The notes: generated by a model from the letters alone, not told the origin. Positions 44,490 through 53,846 are shown, counted from the first letter of the stretch. The stretch: 64,000 bases of DNA from Hyphomicrobium sp. (GCA_016793445.1 JAEUME010000016.1:62001-126000), one strand, 5' to 3'. Numbers and translations: made by a program.

Positions 44490-44523
44490 AAATAAGGGGC
44501 GCCCAGGAAGGCGCCCCTTATTT
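44490..44523. terminator. Strong bidirectional terminator after SoxYZ-like genes
   Basis: A perfect 14-base stem (AAATAAGGGGCGCC with GGCGCCCCTTATTT, loop CAGGAA) followed by T-run on the plus strand and T-containing sequence on the other. It separates the convergent carrier operon and the exported-protein gene at 44565. Confidence 0.92.
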
Positions 44524-44564
44524 TTTTGTCGGCAATTGTTCACGCTGCTTTTCGTCGAGCACCT

Positions 44565-44921
44565 TCAGAAGCACTTGAGCTCGGCTTCAACCTGCGCAAA
44601 CTGCAGCTTCTTGACCTTGGCTTGAATGGCCGGGTTCTGCAGAACGGCGACCTGCTCGCCGCCGCGCAGGCTGACGGACTTAATCGTTTCGGCTTCCTCG
44701 TACTCGCTGAAAGGAAGCAGAGCCGCGATCTGATCGATCGAGCACGAACACTTCTCCAGCATCTCACGCGTCGCGCCGTTGGCCTGCATGCAGCCGTAGA
44801 CATAGTCGGCACGCGTTACCGTGGGATAATCGTTGGGTGGCAGCTCCATCGCCTGTGCCATGGGAACCACGGCTGCGGCGACCGAAACGCTCAACGCTGC
44901 CAGCAGCTTGATGAGTCTCAT
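44565..44921 (-). CDS. Small exported protein of the quinoprotein block
   Basis: A 118-residue protein with a signal peptide (about 1-24, ending QAMA), followed by YVYGCMQANGATREMLEKCSCSIDQIA and a helical C-terminus ending ELKCF. The Cys pattern (C-X14-C-X-C and a terminal Cys) suggests two disulfides or metal binding. I recognise it only as a conserved hypothetical in such clusters. ATG overlaps the stop of the preceding gene (ATGA), indicating translational coupling. Confidence 0.72.
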   Translation of the reverse strand: MRLIKLLAALSVSVAAAVVPMAQAMELPPNDYPTVTRADYVYGCMQANGATREMLEKCSCSIDQIAALLPFSEYEEAETIKSVSLRGGEQVAVLQNPAIQAKVKKLQFAQVEAELKCF

Positions 44922-45604
44922 TTCAAACCTCCATAGCCGGCGAGCGTCGTGCGCTCTTCAAAGCTCGGACTGCCCTGGGTAGAGCTCTTGATTGTCGACA
45001 GCGCCTCGACCAACTCGCCCGGAACCGACGGGCTGATGATAAACTCGAACGTCGACGCCTCATAACCGCGCATGCGATCGACATTGGGGTCGTCCTTGAA
45101 CGGCTCCACGTCGATGCGATACGCATCCAGTATCTGCCCCTTGTAGTCGATCTTCACCTTATGGACCGACGACTTGTTGTCCATGTTCTTGGTGAAGCGG
45201 TTCTTCAAGTAGGCAAAGTCACCTCCGCCCATCGAGCGGAAGCTCGCGACCGCTTGCTGCATGGTGACGATGAACACGGGATTGATGGTCATGTCGGTCA
45301 TCTTCTGAAGGTCGCGCGCACGCTCGCCCGTGTAGATTTGAAGATCAAGCGAACGCTTGCCGTCCTTCACGGCTGCGACCTTGAGTGTGATCTTGTCCTT
45401 GAAGCCCTTGCCCAACATGTCCTCGTTGGAGACCGTGCGTGCGAAGTCGTACACAAGCTCGTCACCCTCGGCCGTGTTGTTCATGTGCTGGGCTTCGAAG
45501 ATAATGGGCGTTGCCTTCAACTCTTCTTCAGCGGCATGAACCGCGGCCACCGGCGCACACGCCAGTGCGGCCATCAAAGCGAAGTTGCGAATAGACTTGG
45601 ACAT
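44918..45604 (-). CDS. Exported protein of unknown function, quinoprotein block
   Basis: A 228-residue exported protein. Signal peptide about 1-24 (ending VHAA). The mature part is beta-rich with KATPIIFEAQHMNNTAEGDE, KDKITLKVAAVKDGKRSLDL and SVHKVKIDYKGQILDAYRID. ATG at 45604 begins the signal peptide. An ATG at 45634 is in frame upstream. It shares an operon with the following 118-residue protein. No known domain is recognised. Location suggests a periplasmic role in methanol oxidation. Confidence 0.72.
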   Translation of the reverse strand: MSKSIRNFALMAALACAPVAAVHAAEEELKATPIIFEAQHMNNTAEGDELVYDFARTVSNEDMLGKGFKDKITLKVAAVKDGKRSLDLQIYTGERARDLQKMTDMTINPVFIVTMQQAVASFRSMGGGDFAYLKNRFTKNMDNKSSVHKVKIDYKGQILDAYRIDVEPFKDDPNVDRMRGYEASTFEFIISPSVPGELVEALSTIKSSTQGSPSFEERTTLAGYGGLK

Positions 45605-45783
45605 TGCGTGCGATCCTCCGATCGTCGTGGGCATTTCTGGTTGGCGGTTATTTAGCGTCGCGCGCTGCGTTAGGCCAGGGGCGTGCGCGCCATGTTTTCA
45701 ATTCTAACGCGCGGGCAGCGCCGGCGAGGCCGCCGGTCGCAACATTGTGAGGAATTGCCGCGCGTTAGGGTACTTAAAAGGCG
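45605..45783. other. Intergenic region, no gene seen
   Basis: About 180 bases between the second propeller gene and the exported protein pair, all on the minus strand. It likely contains the promoter of the pair. I see no clear terminator. Confidence 0.35.
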
Positions 45784-46731
45784 TTAACGTAGGAACTTGC
45801 CGAAGGCCCTGGGGCCGTCACCCACCTCGGCCTTGGCCGTGATCTTGAGTTCCACCGGATCGATCTTAAGGAGTTTGTTGTCACCCCAGCAGGCCACGTA
45901 GACGGCGCCGTCGGCCGCGCTCTGCTCAATGCCCTCGGGGTGATCACACGCCTCGATGGTCTTCAAGATCCCCAGCGTCTGGGTGTCGAACACACTGATC
46001 GTTCCAACAAATTGATCCGTGACGAAGCCCTTGCCCTTCGATAGGGCCACTGCATAGGGCCCGCGCCCGACTTTGACGCTGCCAACCACCTTGCGGGCGG
46101 CAATATCGATGACGGTGACATCGTTGCTGGCCACATTGGCCGTATAGGCTCGGGTGCCATCGTCCGAGATCGTGATCCCGAATGGGCGGGTGCCGACCTT
46201 GATGGTGGCGACGGCCGCGCGTTTGGCGAGATCGACCACGGACACCTGATCGCTGTCGCGATCCGCAGAGAGCAACAGTTCGCCATCTGGCGTCACTGCC
46301 AGTCCCGACGGCGATTGCCCAACGGCCACTTCGCCCACGACCGCGAGCTTTTCGGTATCGATGACCACGATCTTGTGCGTGTACCAGTCGGCCACGTACA
46401 CCTCAGGCCGCGAGGGATGCGCGGCAATACCAAGGGGACCGCCCCCTAGGTCCAGCTGGCGTTTGATCGTGTGGGAGGCGGCGTCGATCTCGATCAGCGC
46501 CTTGCCTTCGGGCGCGGTTACGTACGCGGTTTTACGGTCGGGTGAGAGCGCAATGCCTGCTGGTTTTCCCGAAAGGGAGATCTCGGCAACAGTTTTCATC
46601 TGGGCGAGATCGACGACGGAAAGACTGTCGGCGGGCTGGTTCGTAACTAGCGCTTCCTGCGCAACGGCGGCCCCCGCGCCGGCAAACGCCAGCGCGAGCG
46701 CGAGAATGCCTGTCGGCCGCACGACCGGCAT
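45784..46731 (-). CDS. Exported YVTN-type beta-propeller protein (YncE family)
   Basis: A 315-residue periplasmic propeller with signal peptide about 1-24. Seven repeats of about 41 residues contain units like VTNQPADSLSVVDLAQM, YVADWYTHKIVVIDTEK and YTANVASNDVTVIDIAA. It is related to, but distinct from, the propeller at 32906-33889. Substrate or partner is unknown. It lies one base after the MxaD-like stop, so the two are probably cotranscribed and may act together on the dehydrogenase. Confidence 0.85.
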   Translation of the reverse strand: MPVVRPTGILALALAFAGAGAAVAQEALVTNQPADSLSVVDLAQMKTVAEISLSGKPAGIALSPDRKTAYVTAPEGKALIEIDAASHTIKRQLDLGGGPLGIAAHPSRPEVYVADWYTHKIVVIDTEKLAVVGEVAVGQSPSGLAVTPDGELLLSADRDSDQVSVVDLAKRAAVATIKVGTRPFGITISDDGTRAYTANVASNDVTVIDIAARKVVGSVKVGRGPYAVALSKGKGFVTDQFVGTISVFDTQTLGILKTIEACDHPEGIEQSAADGAVYVACWGDNKLLKIDPVELKITAKAEVGDGPRAFGKFLR

Positions 46732-46732
46732 A

Positions 46733-47260
46733 TCAGCCGCCAGCCTCTAGCTTCTTTTTGAGATTGTCGAGCGCGGTCTTATAGAGACCCTCGACGGCTT
46801 TCACGGCTGCTTCGTCGTTAAACTCAGGCGGCGGGTCGTTCAGGGTGTAGCCGCGGTAGAAGGCCCCCTTCCATTCGACCTTGGACTTGTCGCCATCGGC
46901 CGTAACGGTGATCGACGACGAGTAGTTCGTCACCGGAACGACCTTGATGTCGACATTGGTGATCTCATACGCGTACATCATGCTTTCGGCGTTATACTTG
47001 TTGAGTTTTTCGTCGATTGTGCCGGTCGGCAGCGTCAGCACGCGCGTGGCGCCCGCTTCATTGCCGCCAGTGCCTTCGGTCTTGGTGAACACGCCGGTCC
47101 AGCCCATGTCCTGGAAATTGCCGACAACAGCCCAGACCTTGGCAGCTGGCACGTTGATCTCGATCTCTTCCTTAACCTTCTGACGCGAGGGCCCATGCGC
47201 AAGCGCGGCAGCAGGAAGCAGGCCAGCAACAGCGATGATGAGCGCCAACTTCTTCAACAT
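46733..47260 (-). CDS. SRPBCC family exported protein, MxaD-like
   Basis: A 175-residue exported protein with signal peptide about 1-21 (ending LAHG) and a Bet-v1-like SRPBCC fold: EEIEINVPAAKVWAVVGNFQ at the start, TLPTGTIDEKLNKYNAE and SKVEWKGAFYRGY. This matches MxaD, which in Methylorubrum aids electron transfer between methanol dehydrogenase and its cytochrome. ATG at 47260 has GGAGG six bases upstream. The longer frame to 47491 is not credible. It is in an operon with the propeller and divergent from fhcB. Confidence 0.85.
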   Translation of the reverse strand: MLKKLALIIAVAGLLPAAALAHGPSRQKVKEEIEINVPAAKVWAVVGNFQDMGWTGVFTKTEGTGGNEAGATRVLTLPTGTIDEKLNKYNAESMMYAYEITNVDIKVVPVTNYSSSITVTADGDKSKVEWKGAFYRGYTLNDPPPEFNDEAAVKAVEGLYKTALDNLKKKLEAGG

Positions 47261-47467
47261 ACGTATCCTCCGAGGATAGACTGACGATTTCAGGGACAAC
47301 CAGATCGCTCTAGCGGCCCGCGAATTGCGGGGGGAACATAGGACCGGCGGACGGCGCGCGCAATTGCCATCCCCGCCGCGCGCTTGACCAGGGGCTCGAC
47401 CGTTGTCATACCGGCGTCCTCGTGCTTTGGTCGAAGGGCGTGAGAACAACAAGAAGACTTCAGCGAC
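47261..47467. promoter_or_regulatory. Divergent promoter region between MxaD-like gene and fhcB
   Basis: About 207 bases between the divergent MxaD-like and fhcB genes. It includes a GGAGG ribosome site for the leftward gene. Both promoters should lie here. No strong palindrome is seen. Confidence 0.45.
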
Positions 47468-48784
47468 ATGGGTGGAACGATGGGAGCGCAAGGGCCGGGC
47501 GCACGAGATTCTGACGGCAACGGCGCCGGCAACACTTATGAAAACGTCACATGCCCTTTTTGCGGCATACTGTGTGACGATCTTGAGATTTCAAGTAGTC
47601 GCTCCGGCCTTAAGGTCAAGAAGAACGGCTGTGGCAAGGCCATCGCCGGGTTCGAGCGCGATGTGTCGGGCGCCAAGCCGCAAATCGGCGGCAAGGACGT
47701 ATCGCTTGCGGAGGCGGTCACGGCTGCGGCGGGTCTTCTCGGCAAGGCGCGCCTTCCTATCCTGGGCGGTCTGGGCACCGATGTCGACGGCATGCGCGCC
47801 GTCATGGCCCTGGCGGAAAAGTCTGGTGCGGTCATCGATCACGCCTTGAGCGACGCGCAATACCGCAATTTCCGCGTTCTACAGTCCGGCGGCTGGGTGA
47901 TGACGACGCTGACGGAAGCCCGCAACCGTGCGGACCTTTTCATCATCATCGGAACCGACGTCCACAAGATGCATCCGCACTTCTTCAAGCGGGTCGTCAA
48001 CGTCGAAACCTCGATGTTCTGGGACAATCCGCCCAAGCGCACGGTCGTTTTCCTGGGCGAGGGGCTCGATACATCGGGTGTGACCGGTTCCCGTATCGGC
48101 GAAGTCATCTCACTTCCGGCGAAAAACGAGCGCCTTGGCGAAATCGTCACGGCGATGCGCGCCATGAGCAAGGGTGTCGCCATCACGGGCGATACCATCG
48201 GCGGCTTGCCGCGCGCGGCCATCGAAGATCTGGTGGAGCGCTGCAAGAAGGCGACCTATGGCGTCATGGTGTGGGCGCCGCCGGCCCTCTCCTTCCCCAA
48301 CGCCGATCTCACGATCCAGGCGGTTTCCGAGTACGTGAAGGAAATCAATCTCCACGCGCGATTTGCCGGCCTTGCGCTCGGCGGCAACGAGGGCGCGGTC
48401 TCAACCGCCGCCGTCGCCGCCTGGCAGTCGGGTTTCCCGCTGCGCGTCTCCTTCGCCTCCGGCAAGCCTGACTACGACATCGAGCGTTATTCGATGCTGC
48501 GCATGATTGCCGCAAAAGAAAGCGACCTGCTGGTTTGGATTGCCTCGTTCACCCCCGATCTTGCACCCCCCGACACCGATATTCCGATGGTGGTCCTTGG
48601 CACGCCCGGGCTGAGGCTGGCGAGCAAGCCGGAGGTTTTCATTCCGATTGGCACGCCGGGGGCCGATCACGCCGGCATTATGGTGCGCGTCGATAACGTC
48701 GTGTCCCTCCCGCTGCAAAATCTCGGCCGCTCCAGCCTGCCGGGTTTAGGCAGCGTTCTCGCCCAGATCGAATCCGCCCTTTAA
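47468..48784 (+). CDS. fhcB: Formyltransferase/hydrolase complex subunit B
   Basis: A 438-residue homologue of formylmethanofuran dehydrogenase subunit B (FwdB/FmdB). VTCPFCGILCDDLEI at the start resembles the iron-sulfur site, and NGCGKAIAGF follows. FhcB in methylotrophs lacks redox function and serves the complex that hydrolyses formylmethanofuran-type carriers to formate. SAQ-like and YDIERYSMLRMIAAKE segments continue the fold. ATG at 47468 or 47480 may be used. First of four tightly spaced genes. Confidence 0.94.
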   Translation: MGGTMGAQGPGARDSDGNGAGNTYENVTCPFCGILCDDLEISSSRSGLKVKKNGCGKAIAGFERDVSGAKPQIGGKDVSLAEAVTAAAGLLGKARLPILGGLGTDVDGMRAVMALAEKSGAVIDHALSDAQYRNFRVLQSGGWVMTTLTEARNRADLFIIIGTDVHKMHPHFFKRVVNVETSMFWDNPPKRTVVFLGEGLDTSGVTGSRIGEVISLPAKNERLGEIVTAMRAMSKGVAITGDTIGGLPRAAIEDLVERCKKATYGVMVWAPPALSFPNADLTIQAVSEYVKEINLHARFAGLALGGNEGAVSTAAVAAWQSGFPLRVSFASGKPDYDIERYSMLRMIAAKESDLLVWIASFTPDLAPPDTDIPMVVLGTPGLRLASKPEVFIPIGTPGADHAGIMVRVDNVVSLPLQNLGRSSLPGLGSVLAQIESAL

Positions 48785-48808
48785 TCTCTAAATTCCGAGA
48801 CAATCGAC

Positions 48809-50473
48809 ATGCTCATCAAGCTCACCGGCGGAAAGGTCTATGACCCCATCAACGGGGTCGATGGCGAGATCCGAGACATCTTCATCAAGGACGGCCGCAT
48901 CGTCACGCCGGACCCCTCCGACAAAGTCGGCCAGGAATATCCGCTCCACGGCCGCGTGGTGATGGCGGGCGGCATCGACCCGCATTCGCACATCGGCGGC
49001 GGCAAGGTCACCATCGCACGCATGCTCATGCCTGAAGATCACATGGGGCACGAAGTCGCCCGCACGGATCTGACGCGTGCGGGCTGCGGCCACGCGATCC
49101 CCTCCACACTCACCGCCGGCTACCGCTATGCCGAGATGGGCTACACCGCCGCCTTCGAACCGGCCATGCTGCCCGCCAACGCGCGCCAAGCCCACATGGA
49201 ACTCGCCGACACGCCGCTGATCGACAAGGGCGCGTTCGTGATGCTTGGCTCGGATGACTTCTTTCTGCGCCAGCTCACGGGAAAGCAGGATTTCTCCGCC
49301 ATCAAGGACTATATCGCCTGGACCATGCACGCCGCCCAGGCCATCGCCGTCAAGGTTGTGAACCCCGGCGGCATCTCGGCCTTCAAGTTCAACCAGCGCG
49401 CGCTCGATCTCGATGAGAAGCACGTGTTTTACGGTGTTACGCCGCGCGACATCATCTTGAACCTCGCGCGTGGCCTCAAGGAGCTTGGCGTCACCCATCC
49501 GCTGCACATTCACGGCTGCAACCTGGGCGTTCCGGGCGGCGTGGAAACGACGCTGGCCACGATCCGCGGCTCCGAAAACCTGCCGATCCATCTGACGCAC
49601 ATCCAGTTCCACAGCTACGATACGGAAGGAGACATGAAGTTCTCCTCCGGCGCGGCGCGCGTCGCCGATCTCGTCAACAAGCACAAGAACGTGTCGATCG
49701 ACGTCGGCCAGGTGATGTTCGGCCAGACCTGCACCGCCTCGGGCGACAGCATGCGCCAGTTCGTCAATACGCGTTCAGCCGATCCCAAGAAGTGGGTCGT
49801 CATGGACATCGAATGCGATGCGGGCTGCGGCGTGGTGCCGTTCAAGTATCGCGACAAGAGCTTCGTCAACGCGCTGCAGTGGGCGATCGGCCTTGAGCTG
49901 TTTCTGCTCGTCGACGACCCGTGGCGCATCTTCCTCACCACCGACCATCCCAACGGCGGGCCGTTCTACTGGTATCCTCACATGATCCGCCTGCTCATGG
50001 ACAAGTCCTTCCGCAAGGACATGATGCAGAAGATCAACCAGGATGCGCTGAAGTACTCGTCTCTGCCTTCCCTTGAGCGCGAATACACGATGTATGAGGT
50101 CGCCATCATGACGCGTGCAGGCCCAGCCAGGAGCCTCGGCCTCAAGGATCGCGGGCATCTGGGCGCTGGTGCATGCGCGGACATCACTGTCTACGACGAC
50201 AATCCGAATTATGAAGCCATGTTCGAGAAGCCGGAGTTGGTCTTCAAGAACGGCGAACTCATCGTGAAGAACGGCAAAATCGTCAAAGTCGTGAACGGGG
50301 CCACCCACGTCGCAAGACCAACCTACGATCCGGCGATCGAAAAGCAGCTTAGGTCCTACTTTGAGGACTTCCACACCATGCGCATGGAGAACTTCCGTCT
50401 CTCCGACGATGAGATCGTCAATGGCGGGCGCGGTTCGATCATCGTGCAACCGACGGGGGCACGCACGGCATGA
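48809..50473 (+). CDS. fhcA: Formyltransferase/hydrolase complex subunit A (formyl hydrolase)
   Basis: A 554-residue amidohydrolase-fold subunit matching formylmethanofuran dehydrogenase subunit A. Metal ligands include HSHIGGG in GGIDPHSH, THPLHIHGCN and HLTHIQFHSY. The C-terminus has the typical HLGAGACADITVYD. It hydrolyses the formyl group to formate, completing formaldehyde oxidation by the H4MPT route. The stop overlaps fhcD by ATGA. Size and motifs agree with the family. Confidence 0.96.
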   Translation: MLIKLTGGKVYDPINGVDGEIRDIFIKDGRIVTPDPSDKVGQEYPLHGRVVMAGGIDPHSHIGGGKVTIARMLMPEDHMGHEVARTDLTRAGCGHAIPSTLTAGYRYAEMGYTAAFEPAMLPANARQAHMELADTPLIDKGAFVMLGSDDFFLRQLTGKQDFSAIKDYIAWTMHAAQAIAVKVVNPGGISAFKFNQRALDLDEKHVFYGVTPRDIILNLARGLKELGVTHPLHIHGCNLGVPGGVETTLATIRGSENLPIHLTHIQFHSYDTEGDMKFSSGAARVADLVNKHKNVSIDVGQVMFGQTCTASGDSMRQFVNTRSADPKKWVVMDIECDAGCGVVPFKYRDKSFVNALQWAIGLELFLLVDDPWRIFLTTDHPNGGPFYWYPHMIRLLMDKSFRKDMMQKINQDALKYSSLPSLEREYTMYEVAIMTRAGPARSLGLKDRGHLGAGACADITVYDDNPNYEAMFEKPELVFKNGELIVKNGKIVKVVNGATHVARPTYDPAIEKQLRSYFEDFHTMRMENFRLSDDEIVNGGRGSIIVQPTGARTA

Positions 50474-51384
50474 GCCAGACCTCAGGCAAAACCATCAACG
50501 GCGTTCTGATCGACGACACGTTCGCGGAAGCCTTCGGCATGTCGGCTACCGGCATGATCATCACCGCCGACACGCTTAAATGGGCACGGATTGCGGCCGA
50601 TACGGCGACCGGCTTTGGCACCTCTGTCATCGGTTGCGGCGCGGAATGCGGCACCGACCGCATCCTGTCGCCTGACGATACACCGGACGGGCGTCCCGGC
50701 GTGCGCATCCTGATGTTCGGCTTCTCGCCCGAAGCGCTTATCCCGCAGGTGAAGAACCGCATTGGCCAGTGCGTGCTGACGAGCCCCGGCTCGGCCTGCT
50801 TCAACGGTCTGATCTCCGACCAGAAGCTGGGCCTGGGACAGGGACCGCGCTTTTTCGGCGATGGCTTCCAGACCGCCAAGAAACTGGGAGCTTCGCGCTA
50901 TTGGCGCGTACCCGTGATGGATGGTGAGTTCGTCATCGAAGAGACCTGCGGGGTCACGACCCAAGCTGTCGGCGGCGGCAACCTGCTTATCATTGGCAAC
51001 GACCGCCCGGGTCTGCTGGAAACGGCGGAAGCCGCCGTTGCGGCCATCGCCAAGGTGGATGACGTCATCACGCCCTTCCCCGGCGGCATTGTGCGCTCAG
51101 GCTCCAAGGTCGGCACCAAATACAAGGGCATGTTCGCTTCCACCAATGATGCGTTTTGCCCGACGGTGCGCGGCACCGTGAAGAGCGAGCTTGGCCCCGA
51201 CGCCATCGCCGTGCTTGAAATCGTGATCGACGGATTGACCTCCACGGCGGTGGCCGATGCCATGCGCGCAGGTCTCAAGGCCATCACCGGGATCGGCGCT
51301 GAAAAGGGCGTGACGCGCGTGTCCGCGGGCAATTACGGCGGCAAGCTCGGCCAGTATCACTATCACCTGAAGGATCTGATCTGA
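50470..51384 (+). CDS. fhcD: Formylmethanofuran--tetrahydromethanopterin formyltransferase subunit
   Basis: A 304-residue Ftr-family enzyme that moves the formyl group from formyl-H4MPT to the methanofuran-type carrier within the complex. It has DDTFAEAFGMSATGMIITA near the start, GTSVIGCGAECG, and a long central GGGNLLIIGNDRPGLLE region. It overlaps both neighbours by a few bases, consistent with a coupled fhcBADC operon. Length is normal for Ftr. Confidence 0.96.
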   Translation: MSQTSGKTINGVLIDDTFAEAFGMSATGMIITADTLKWARIAADTATGFGTSVIGCGAECGTDRILSPDDTPDGRPGVRILMFGFSPEALIPQVKNRIGQCVLTSPGSACFNGLISDQKLGLGQGPRFFGDGFQTAKKLGASRYWRVPVMDGEFVIEETCGVTTQAVGGGNLLIIGNDRPGLLETAEAAVAAIAKVDDVITPFPGGIVRSGSKVGTKYKGMFASTNDAFCPTVRGTVKSELGPDAIAVLEIVIDGLTSTAVADAMRAGLKAITGIGAEKGVTRVSAGNYGGKLGQYHYHLKDLI

Positions 51385-52193
51385 TGAGCGGCCTCACACT
51401 TCGTCTCAAGGCTGGCGCAGGCGAGCGGCTCGACCTTACGGGCGTCACGCCGGACAAACTCGCAGGACTCTCGACCGGCGAGATTGCGAAACTCGTGGTT
51501 GGCACGGACAAGGAGCACATGACCCTTGGCGATGCCTTCGATATCTCAGGCACGCCCGGCGATACGCTCACCATCGAAGGGGCAGGCGCAACCCTCGACT
51601 TCGTCGGCGGAGGGATGGCCAGCGGGAAACTGCGCGTGAAGGGCAGCGTCGGCGCCTACGCAGGCCGCAAGATGTCCGGAGGACGTTTGGAGATTTCCGG
51701 CAATGCCGGGACCTATCTCGCCTCGGCCATGACGGGTGGCATTATTCATCTCGCCGGCAACGCGGGCGACGGACTTGGCGCCGTGCTTCCGGGTGAACGT
51801 TTCGGCATGGCGGGCGGCATCGTCGTCGTCTCCGGAAACATCGGGGCGCGCGCGGGCGACAAGATGCGCCGCGGGACGATCATCGTAAAAGGCAATACCG
51901 GAGCCCAGAGCGGCGCCCGCATGGTGGGCGGCACGATTTGGGCCGAGGGTGGTTTGGGCGTCGATCCCGGATTCATGATGCGCCGCGGCACGCTGATCGC
52001 GCCCAAAATCGAGCGCCTGCTTCCAACGTTTGTGGATTGCGGCCGTCACGACCTCGTCATTACCCGCATTCTCTCACGCTACCTCAAGGCGGAGCTGGGC
52101 GATCTTGCGCCAGCCCCGCTGCCCCACTTCGTGCGCAAGCTTGGCGGCGACATGTCGACCATTGGCCGCGGCGAGATCCTCATGCCTGCCTGA
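51384..52193 (+). CDS. fhcC: Formyltransferase/hydrolase complex subunit C
   Basis: A 269-residue subunit with a right-handed beta-helix of the GltS C-terminal GXGXG type: repeats such as SGGRLEISGNAGTYLAS, GGIIHLAGNAGDGLG and GGIVVVSGNIGARAG continue at about 19-residue spacing. It holds the complex together in homologues of formylmethanofuran dehydrogenase subunit C. The start overlaps the fhcD stop as ATGA. A strong terminator follows. Confidence 0.95.
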   Translation: MSGLTLRLKAGAGERLDLTGVTPDKLAGLSTGEIAKLVVGTDKEHMTLGDAFDISGTPGDTLTIEGAGATLDFVGGGMASGKLRVKGSVGAYAGRKMSGGRLEISGNAGTYLASAMTGGIIHLAGNAGDGLGAVLPGERFGMAGGIVVVSGNIGARAGDKMRRGTIIVKGNTGAQSGARMVGGTIWAEGGLGVDPGFMMRRGTLIAPKIERLLPTFVDCGRHDLVITRILSRYLKAELGDLAPAPLPHFVRKLGGDMSTIGRGEILMPA

Positions 52194-52221
52194 CGGCGGA
52201 CTTATTGACCCGAAATGTAAA

Positions 52222-52253
52222 CGCCTGCGGAGCGCGCTCCGCAGGCGCTTTTT
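52222..52253 (+). terminator. Strong terminator after fhcBADC
   Basis: A 26-base perfect palindrome (13-base arms beginning CGCCTGCGGAGCG, 52222-52247) directly followed by CTTTTT. It starts 29 bases after the fhcC stop and should end the fhc operon. Confidence 0.93.
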
Positions 52254-52572
52254 ATTTTGCACGCCGCCCGCGCCATCGACTGAGGCGTCAACACCCCGCT
52301 GCGGACTTCATCTAACCCCTGGCAATTGCGAAATATTTTTGGCCGCCCCTGCGCCGCAGGTTTAAGTCTGAGGAACCTCCCAACGGCGATTAAAGAACTG
52401 ACGCGCCAAGAAGGAGAGCAGATCCGATCGGAGAATATCCCCGTACGAGCGCTTCAGTGTAACTTCATAGCAGTGGGATGAAACCCAAAACGCTTCTCTC
52501 GCGTATGGTGAGGAGACCTCGGGACGTGCAGCAGTCATTTAACCCGGCAGCTTGGATAGGGAAGGATCGGCC
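52254..52572. other. Intergenic region, no gene seen
   Basis: About 320 bases between the fhc terminator and the small gene at 52573. I find no convincing frame, palindrome or RNA. It probably contains the promoter of the small gene. Confidence 0.4.
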
Positions 52573-52773
52573 ATGCTCGCGATTATTCTTCTAGCCTGTC
52601 TAGCGCGCGAACCAAACATTTGCCGCGAATACAAAATCCAGCCTCAAGAGCAAATGGATAGCGCGCACTGCGCCATGCATGCTGCCCCCTATTTCGTGCC
52701 TTGGAGCGAGGAACATCCCGGCTGGCAGATCAAACGCTGGCATTGCGCGCCTGTGAGCGAAGATGACATCTGA
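52573..52773 (+). CDS. Small conserved-type hypothetical protein
   Basis: A 66-residue frame starting MLAIILLACLAREPNICREY, with Cys at 9, 18, 34 and 58 and WSEEHPGWQIKRWHC near the end. The hydrophobic start is short for a signal peptide. This style of small protein (ILLxC...C...C...W.I..W.C) recurs in Hyphomicrobiales, as far as I recall. ATG at 52573 was preferred to 52552. Function unknown. Confidence 0.6.
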   Translation: MLAIILLACLAREPNICREYKIQPQEQMDSAHCAMHAAPYFVPWSEEHPGWQIKRWHCAPVSEDDI

Positions 52774-52900
52774 ACGCACTTTTCGCGTCTGACTGGCCAA
52801 ATCCTGCTTGGCATTATTTTATTTTCGATTGCCGGCCTCATCTCCGTAGCGACTGCCCTTTGGCATCCGTATCTTCCTTAAAACGGAAGGAGTAGCGGTT

Positions 52901-53815
52901 ATGGCCCGAACACATCGCGCGACGACAGGACCTGCGGACGGGCGGTTTTTGGCCAGTGGATACCCCGCCCGATCATTTGAACCTCGAGGTTTAACCGGAG
53001 CTTTGGCTGCGGTCCTATGGTCTATAATGATCATGTCCGCGCTTATTGCCGTCACCTTCGCTCTGCCCGCTCATGTTCGCGCGCAAAGCATGGTCGACTC
53101 CCTCGATCTGACGTCGGACGAGTTCACCAAGGCCGATATGAGTCGCGCAGAACTTGAGGGGGCATTGGCAAAACTCAAGGACGGCGAGACGCTCGACCTG
53201 TCAGGCAAGCGCCTCAACGGCCTTGATTTGTCCGGCATGGATTTGACCCGGACCCGCCTTCAAGCCGCGCGCATCAATAACGCGAAATTCAAGGACGCCA
53301 AGCTCGACGGCGTCGTTCTGGATGCAGCCTGGGCCATCAAGTCCGACTTCACGAACGCGAGCTTCATCGGGGCGAGCCTTTTTCAGACTCAGATGCTCAA
53401 CGCCAAAATCGATGGGGCAAACTTCGCGCATGCCATGGTCGGCGCCGACATGAGCCGCGCAAGCGTCACCAACGCCAACTTCGACAATGCCATACTCGCA
53501 CCCGACCTCACCAATCAATCCATGGGTCTAATGCGTGGCGTGCTCATGAGCGCGGATCTCAAAGGCGCGACGTTCAAAGGCGCGAACCTGCGCCGCTCGG
53601 CGTTGGAATTTGCCGACCTGCGCGGGGTGGATTTTGAAGGCGCGGACCTCTCGGGCGCGGAGTTGGCAGGTGCGGATCTCACCAGCGCCAACATTGCAGG
53701 CGCAAATCTGGAAGGCGCCGACGTAGATTCCGCCAAACTTGTCGATCTCAAGGGCGCGGACAGCGCCAAAGGCATGGACAAGTTGAAGAACGCCGATAAG
53801 GCGATCAGAAATTAA
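52901..53815 (+). CDS. Pentapeptide-repeat protein 1
   Basis: A 304-residue protein with a polar N-terminus, one membrane segment at about residues 33-55 ending HVRAQ (an anchor or late signal), and then many A(D/N)LXX repeats, for example LDLSGMDLTRTRL, GANFAHAMVGADMS and GADLSGAELAGADLTSANI. The repeats form a square beta-helix. The C-terminus (LKGADSAKGMDKL) resembles that of the other pentapeptide protein at 54701-55519. It should face the periplasm. Function is unknown. Confidence 0.83.
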   Translation: MARTHRATTGPADGRFLASGYPARSFEPRGLTGALAAVLWSIMIMSALIAVTFALPAHVRAQSMVDSLDLTSDEFTKADMSRAELEGALAKLKDGETLDLSGKRLNGLDLSGMDLTRTRLQAARINNAKFKDAKLDGVVLDAAWAIKSDFTNASFIGASLFQTQMLNAKIDGANFAHAMVGADMSRASVTNANFDNAILAPDLTNQSMGLMRGVLMSADLKGATFKGANLRRSALEFADLRGVDFEGADLSGAELAGADLTSANIAGANLEGADVDSAKLVDLKGADSAKGMDKLKNADKAIRN

Positions 53816-53846
53816 AGCAGCGCCCTCGGCCGATGGCGAATACCGG

